From Ignavibacteria bacterium UBA2333 (GTDB lineage: Bacteria; Bacteroidota; Ignavibacteria; Kapaibacteriales; Kapaibacteriaceae), in the NCBI GenBank assembly GCA_002344895.1, contig DDUR01000101.1, positions 62,001 through 126,000 on the forward strand: a DNA stretch of 64,000 nucleotides, in the 5' to 3' direction. Below, piece after piece: positions 60,828-64,000 of the stretch. The translations under genes were made by a program, and so were the position numbers. Positions within the stretch are counted from its first letter, which is position 1, and each line of letters starts with the position of its first letter. The notes under the pieces were generated by a model. The model had not been told where the DNA came from, searched no databases, and saw only the letters and a program-made list of their open reading frames with translations.

Positions 60828-60939
60828 CCCGGTGAGTTTCTCTCCCGGTGATTCTCTCTCCCGGTGAGTTTCTCTCCCGGTGATTCTCTCTCCCGGTGAG
60901 TCTCTCTCCCGGTGAGTCTCTCTCCCGGTGATTCTTTCC
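60828..60939 (+). repeat. 16-bp CCCGGTGA tandem repeat (7 copies) after the GWxTD gene
   Basis: Units CCCGGTGAGTTTCTCT and CCCGGTGATTCTCTCT alternate at 60828, 60844, 60860 and 60876; then CCCGGTGAGTCTCTCT twice (60892, 60908) and a final diverged copy at 60924. The first unit starts directly after the TAA of the GWxTD gene. Confidence 0.95.
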
Positions 60940-60946
60940 GAATACG

Positions 60947-60984
60947 AAAAGAGCCGATACTCCGTGTGGAGTATCGGCTCTTTT
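60947..60984. terminator. Bidirectional rho-independent terminator
   Basis: AAAAGAGCCGATACTCC and GGAGTATCGGCTCTTTT form a 17-bp perfect stem with loop GTGT. The A-tract and T-tract make it work on both strands. It lies between the convergent GWxTD gene and Omp28-like gene. Confidence 0.93.
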
Positions 60985-61000
60985 GTAATCGACGTATTGC

Positions 61001-63448
61001 TTAGCGTGAAACGACTACTGTCAAAGCAGCGCGTTCTGCGCCATTTGATGCAACAATCGTGTACATGCCGGCAGCTAGATCAGCTGCGTTAACAACAACG
61101 CGCTCTGTACCATTCACAGAACCGTTAAAGATCGTAGCAACCGTGCGACCCATGTTGTCAACAACTGTGACGTTGATATTGTCAACAGCTGTAATGTCAA
61201 TCGTGCTGTTACCAACTACTGGGTTCGAGCCCGTGAGGCGCATAGCGATTGCGCCCGTGGCACTTGCCGTTTCGGTTTCGACGCTGCTTGTACCTGAAGC
61301 TGCACCATTCAGCGTGATCGACGGATTTGTCGACGCATTCGAAGCAAGAACAACGCGAGCTGTGTGCAGTTGCTTTACTTCCGTCGGAGCATAACGAACC
61401 GTGAACGTATGTGTTCCGTTAGGAGCAACAGTGATCGTTTGACCTGAACCTGGTTGACCGGCTGTGATGTCAAAGGCCGTAGCATCGGTTCCCGCAAGAT
61501 CAATTGCCGAAATGATGAGTGGAGCCTTGCCTGAGTTCGTGATCGTAATCGTTTCGTCCTTCGTTGTATTGACGGTAATACTACCGAAGTTTACTGACGA
61601 ACGATTGAGTGTGATGGCTGGGCCATTCGCATTATCAGCAGCAAGAAGCCACGTAAGTGCCTTATTGCCATAATTACGACGAGCCGTCTGTCCGGATGGA
61701 CCAATCAGTTCCTGATTCCACGTCTGGTAAACAACCTTACCACCGTTCGGGCCAACTACGCGAATACCAGCGGCTTTATTGCCGTCGTAATTTGCAATAA
61801 CCGTTGCCTGTGAGCTGGTGGAGAGGCCGATGACTTCAGAAGCTTGTGTGTAGAATGGCCATGATGCTGAGTTGTATTCGTTGAGTGTGGCTGACAAGCC
61901 ACCGCCTACAACATCATTCTGAACTCCCGTTACGCGGAACGTCTGTAATTGAATGACGTTACCACTTTGTACGGAACGGGAAATGAGATCCTCTTGAACT
62001 GGCTGCACCATTCCAAGAGCTTCAACCCAAGCGCGGAAATCGCCCGAGATTGACGCATACTGTGGATTGTAGGCAATTGCCCTATCGAGTGACGATTGGA
62101 ACCAAACACTCTTCGATGAAGCTTCGAGGCTACGAACAATAGGGCCGAGAATCATACCATAACCACGGTTAATGAAGTCAACGTCAAAAACGTTTACATC
62201 AAAGTCCGCAGGATTGTAGGCGGCAATGATCGGATCAGCCAACGGGAGTGCCGTTGTGTACGAGCTATGCGTCTGAGCATTCAAGGCATCCGAAAGTGTT
62301 ACACCTGCACCATTAGCCGAACCAAGCCAGGAAATAACACGAGCTCCATTTGTGAGATAGCCCCACTGTCCGGTTGTGTTGATGGCAACCACACCAGGTG
62401 AAGGTGTAACGATTGGTTCCGCAACAATTGTAATTGGAGCAAAACCGACTGCGTTAGGAGCTTGAACTGAGTAGTTGATCGTCGCAGAAGCACCGGCTGC
62501 CAAAGGCACTTGAGCTGGATTTAATGACGCTGTCCAACCAGCCGTCTGCAGATCAGCATTGTTGCTAATAAAAACACGAGCTGTAACTGCCTTCGACGAC
62601 GGATTTGTGACCGTTACTGTTCCTGTTTTGGTAGCACCCTGATCGATACGATCCCAGATCGTACCATTGATCGCCATTTCAAGGCGAACTTCTTCGAGGT
62701 TCGTACCAGCTTGTAGAATCTCGCCTGTTGGCGTCTGAACGAATGCAATGACGTATTGCTGTCCGGTTGGCCAAAGGGCACCCGTACCGACTGTATAGGT
62801 CAGGTCGAACGTTTTCTCTTCACCTTGTGTGATATCAAACGTTGTACCGTCTTGACTTGGCAGCATACGCAGCATTGCGTCGCTGAACTCTGTCTCGCCG
62901 TTGCTGTATTGGAGTTCATTCGGAAGATTCGGCAATGTTGTTTTCCGTGAAACAACAACAACGTGTAGACGGTGACCAGTAAGATCTTGGTCTGAACGAA
63001 CCTTTACCTGTACGGCACGATTGGCTGTGCCGGTTTCCGATACCGTGACCAGAAGAGGAGATTCCGTGCCACCAGCAGTAATGCGTGCACGAAGAGCTTG
63101 TTCGTCACGTGGATCAACGGCTACTGGTCCATTAAAACGTGCCGTTGGAATACTACTGACACCGTATAGGTTTTGCCGCGCCCCATTTTGGGAGCTGTTT
63201 GCAACATACCATGGATCACCAGGTGCAGGGAAGTTCAGATGATAACGGATTGAAAGAACCCGTTCTTGGACATTAACAACTCTTTCCATCACCGGTCCAG
63301 CTGCGACACATGGTCCGCAGGTTGCACTAGTGAATTGCTCGATCAGGTGATAACGTGGCCAAGCTGCTTCGGCATTCGATCCGAAGGCAAAACTCATTAC
63401 TGCCATGCTTCCCAAGACGAGCGTACGAACAAAGGCGCGAGCGCTCAT
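61001..63448 (-). CDS. Omp28-like secreted protein with Fe-type TRX motif and T9SS tail (815 aa)
   Basis: ATG 63448 is preceded by AAGGAG, which rules out the longer start. Signal peptide (TLVLGSMAVMSFAFGSNAEA). The N-terminal domain has LIEQFTSATCGPCVAAGPVM with the CxxC of a thioredoxin fold and YGVSSIPTARFNG, as in Omp28-type proteins. The middle region is large and beta-rich, with HYDIN/ASPM-like repeats (INFGSITVNTTKDETITITN-type; FTVRYAPTE) at about 610-730. The C-terminal 75 residues are a T9SS sorting-type domain (NPVVGNSTIDITAVDNINV ... GMYTIVASNG ... VVVSR). A promoter-like element lies at 63510. Confidence 0.85.
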   Translation of the reverse strand: MSARAFVRTLVLGSMAVMSFAFGSNAEAAWPRYHLIEQFTSATCGPCVAAGPVMERVVNVQERVLSIRYHLNFPAPGDPWYVANSSQNGARQNLYGVSSIPTARFNGPVAVDPRDEQALRARITAGGTESPLLVTVSETGTANRAVQVKVRSDQDLTGHRLHVVVVSRKTTLPNLPNELQYSNGETEFSDAMLRMLPSQDGTTFDITQGEEKTFDLTYTVGTGALWPTGQQYVIAFVQTPTGEILQAGTNLEEVRLEMAINGTIWDRIDQGATKTGTVTVTNPSSKAVTARVFISNNADLQTAGWTASLNPAQVPLAAGASATINYSVQAPNAVGFAPITIVAEPIVTPSPGVVAINTTGQWGYLTNGARVISWLGSANGAGVTLSDALNAQTHSSYTTALPLADPIIAAYNPADFDVNVFDVDFINRGYGMILGPIVRSLEASSKSVWFQSSLDRAIAYNPQYASISGDFRAWVEALGMVQPVQEDLISRSVQSGNVIQLQTFRVTGVQNDVVGGGLSATLNEYNSASWPFYTQASEVIGLSTSSQATVIANYDGNKAAGIRVVGPNGGKVVYQTWNQELIGPSGQTARRNYGNKALTWLLAADNANGPAITLNRSSVNFGSITVNTTKDETITITNSGKAPLIISAIDLAGTDATAFDITAGQPGSGQTITVAPNGTHTFTVRYAPTEVKQLHTARVVLASNASTNPSITLNGAASGTSSVETETASATGAIAMRLTGSNPVVGNSTIDITAVDNINVTVVDNMGRTVATIFNGSVNGTERVVVNAADLAAGMYTIVASNGAERAALTVVVSR

Positions 63449-63509
63449 GGATTGCTCCTTACAGGAAAAAAAACGTGTACGAATTGCAGGTTCAAGCTTT
63501 CGCATTCGC

Positions 63510-63539
63510 CAAATATAGTAGACGGCACTGCTTCTTCAA
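63510..63539 (-). promoter_or_regulatory. Candidate promoter of the Omp28-like gene
   Basis: On the minus strand, TTG (63537-63539), 19 bases, then TATATTTG (63510-63517): the Bacteroidetes -33/-7 layout with an exact TAnnTTTG. The transcript leader would be about 55 bases and carries the AAGGAG ribosome site. Confidence 0.55.
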
Positions 63540-63649
63540 CAGGCCACTACGCTTTCACGAACACATGTCCGACCCACCGTTCGGCACTTTGTTACAGAAA
63601 CTAAGCCCGATCGTGGATAATTGCAGCTTTTCTCGGCCTTTTACCGGTT

Positions 63650-64000
63650 TTAGCGGCGATTTTTGCCGGATTTGCCGTTACTGCGATTTTCGTTACGGGG
63701 CGAACGGGGCCGGGCAGCTCCGCTGCCCGAACCACCAGCCTGACGCTGTTGTTCAGCCATTTCCTGCATGAGGGCCATCCGCTTCTGCAACCATGACTCT
63801 TTTTTCGGCATTGCCTTGAGCTCGGCAAGTGTCGGCTGATTCCTCGAGAACTTCGTCATCCACAATTGCTGGGCGATGCCTAGCACGTTAAAAATGAAGT
63901 AGTAGAGATTCAACCCCGCCGGAAGCGTACTAAACATGAGTGTCAACATGACTGGCATGAGGTAGACCATTGCCTTCTGGCGCGGATCCGTAATAGCCTG
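63650..64000 (-). CDS. yidC: Membrane protein insertase YidC, C-terminal fragment
   Basis: The 5' part lies beyond the right edge; the last 116 codons are visible. They read QAITDPRQKAMVYLMPVMLTLMFSTLPAGLNLYY in two pieces across the edge, then FIFNVLGIAQQLWM, the last helices of YidC/Oxa1. A Gly/Arg/Asn-rich hydrophilic tail (AGGSGSGAARPRS) ends the protein. YidC inserts and folds inner-membrane proteins. The tail contains a copy of the G-run motif (63697). A 200-base spacer with no gene separates it from the Omp28-like gene. Confidence 0.95.
   Translation of the reverse strand, partial: QAITDPRQKAMVYLMPVMLTLMFSTLPAGLNLYYFIFNVLGIAQQLWMTKFSRNQPTLAELKAMPKKESWLQKRMALMQEMAEQQRQAGGSGSGAARPRSPRNENRSNGKSGKNRR

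Noticed and set aside
60828..60939. Possible CRISPR or origin iterons
   Set aside because: 16-bp units without spacers, no dnaA/oriC context, position directly after a stop codon.

Overview
The window looks like chromosome from a member of the Bacteroidota/Chlorobiota (FCB) superphylum, most like the Kapabacteria/Ignavibacteria side of it. This is an inference from gene content. Seven secreted proteins end in a type IX secretion (T9SS/Por) sorting-type tail. There is a short Bacteroidetes-type LptE lipoprotein and a GWxTD-domain protein, atpD-atpC stand alone, and many genes carry a Bacteroidetes-like -10/-7 element (TAnnTTTG or TAnnTTCG). By eye the base composition is close to 50% GC.

Layout. 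1-1.2 kb: three overlapping minus-strand genes of a probable integrated element, ended by the 3' half of a tRNA-Pro (attachment scar). 1.3-6 kb: MATE exporter, two small envelope proteins, a diheme cytochrome c with a hemerythrin-like partner, and twin terminators. 6-13 kb: a secreted redoxin/beta-propeller fusion, rel, nuoJ-nuoK, a CxC lipoprotein, and a lone umuD. 13-31.5 kb: T9SS cargo genes around two tandem MalT-like regulators, tRNA-Val and tRNA-Leu, and mrp-nfu. 31.5-36.7 kb: FAH-family hydrolase and a minus-strand envelope operon (MBL hydrolase, LptE, GT2, GT87). 36.7-41.7 kb: nuoA-nuoB-anmK-GT-C and an acyl-CoA dehydrogenase. 41.7-49 kb: TamB, isocitrate dehydrogenase, thiolase. 49-56 kb: atpD-atpC, a flavoprotein, guaB, an M24 peptidase, a glycosyltransferase. 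56-64 kb: an HdrD/GlcF-like membrane Fe-S oxidoreductase, an acetyl-CoA hydrolase/CoA-transferase, a GWxTD protein, an Omp28-like T9SS cargo protein, and the start of a yidC fragment at the right edge.

Metabolically the genes describe a respiring heterotroph: Complex I pieces, ATP synthase F1 pieces, isocitrate dehydrogenase, and beta-oxidation enzymes (acyl-CoA dehydrogenase, thiolase, CoA-transferase) with an electron-transfer Fe-S membrane protein. A large effort goes into the outer membrane and secretion (TamB, LptE, YidC, T9SS cargo).

I did not find a defence island, CRISPR array or obvious biosynthetic cluster. The less ordinary signals are at the DNA level: (1) a promoter motif placed so close to several start codons that leaderless mRNAs are implied; (2) a dispersed G-run pair, GGGGC-N3-7-GGGGC, about 15 exact copies mostly inside unrelated coding sequences; (3) a family of CCCGGTGA-cored tandem repeats that sit just after stop codons, form duplicated terminators, and in one case lie in frame inside anmK; (4) the tRNA-Pro scar marking an integrated element that continues beyond the left edge. 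There is no stretch of more than 300 bases without a gene or RNA.
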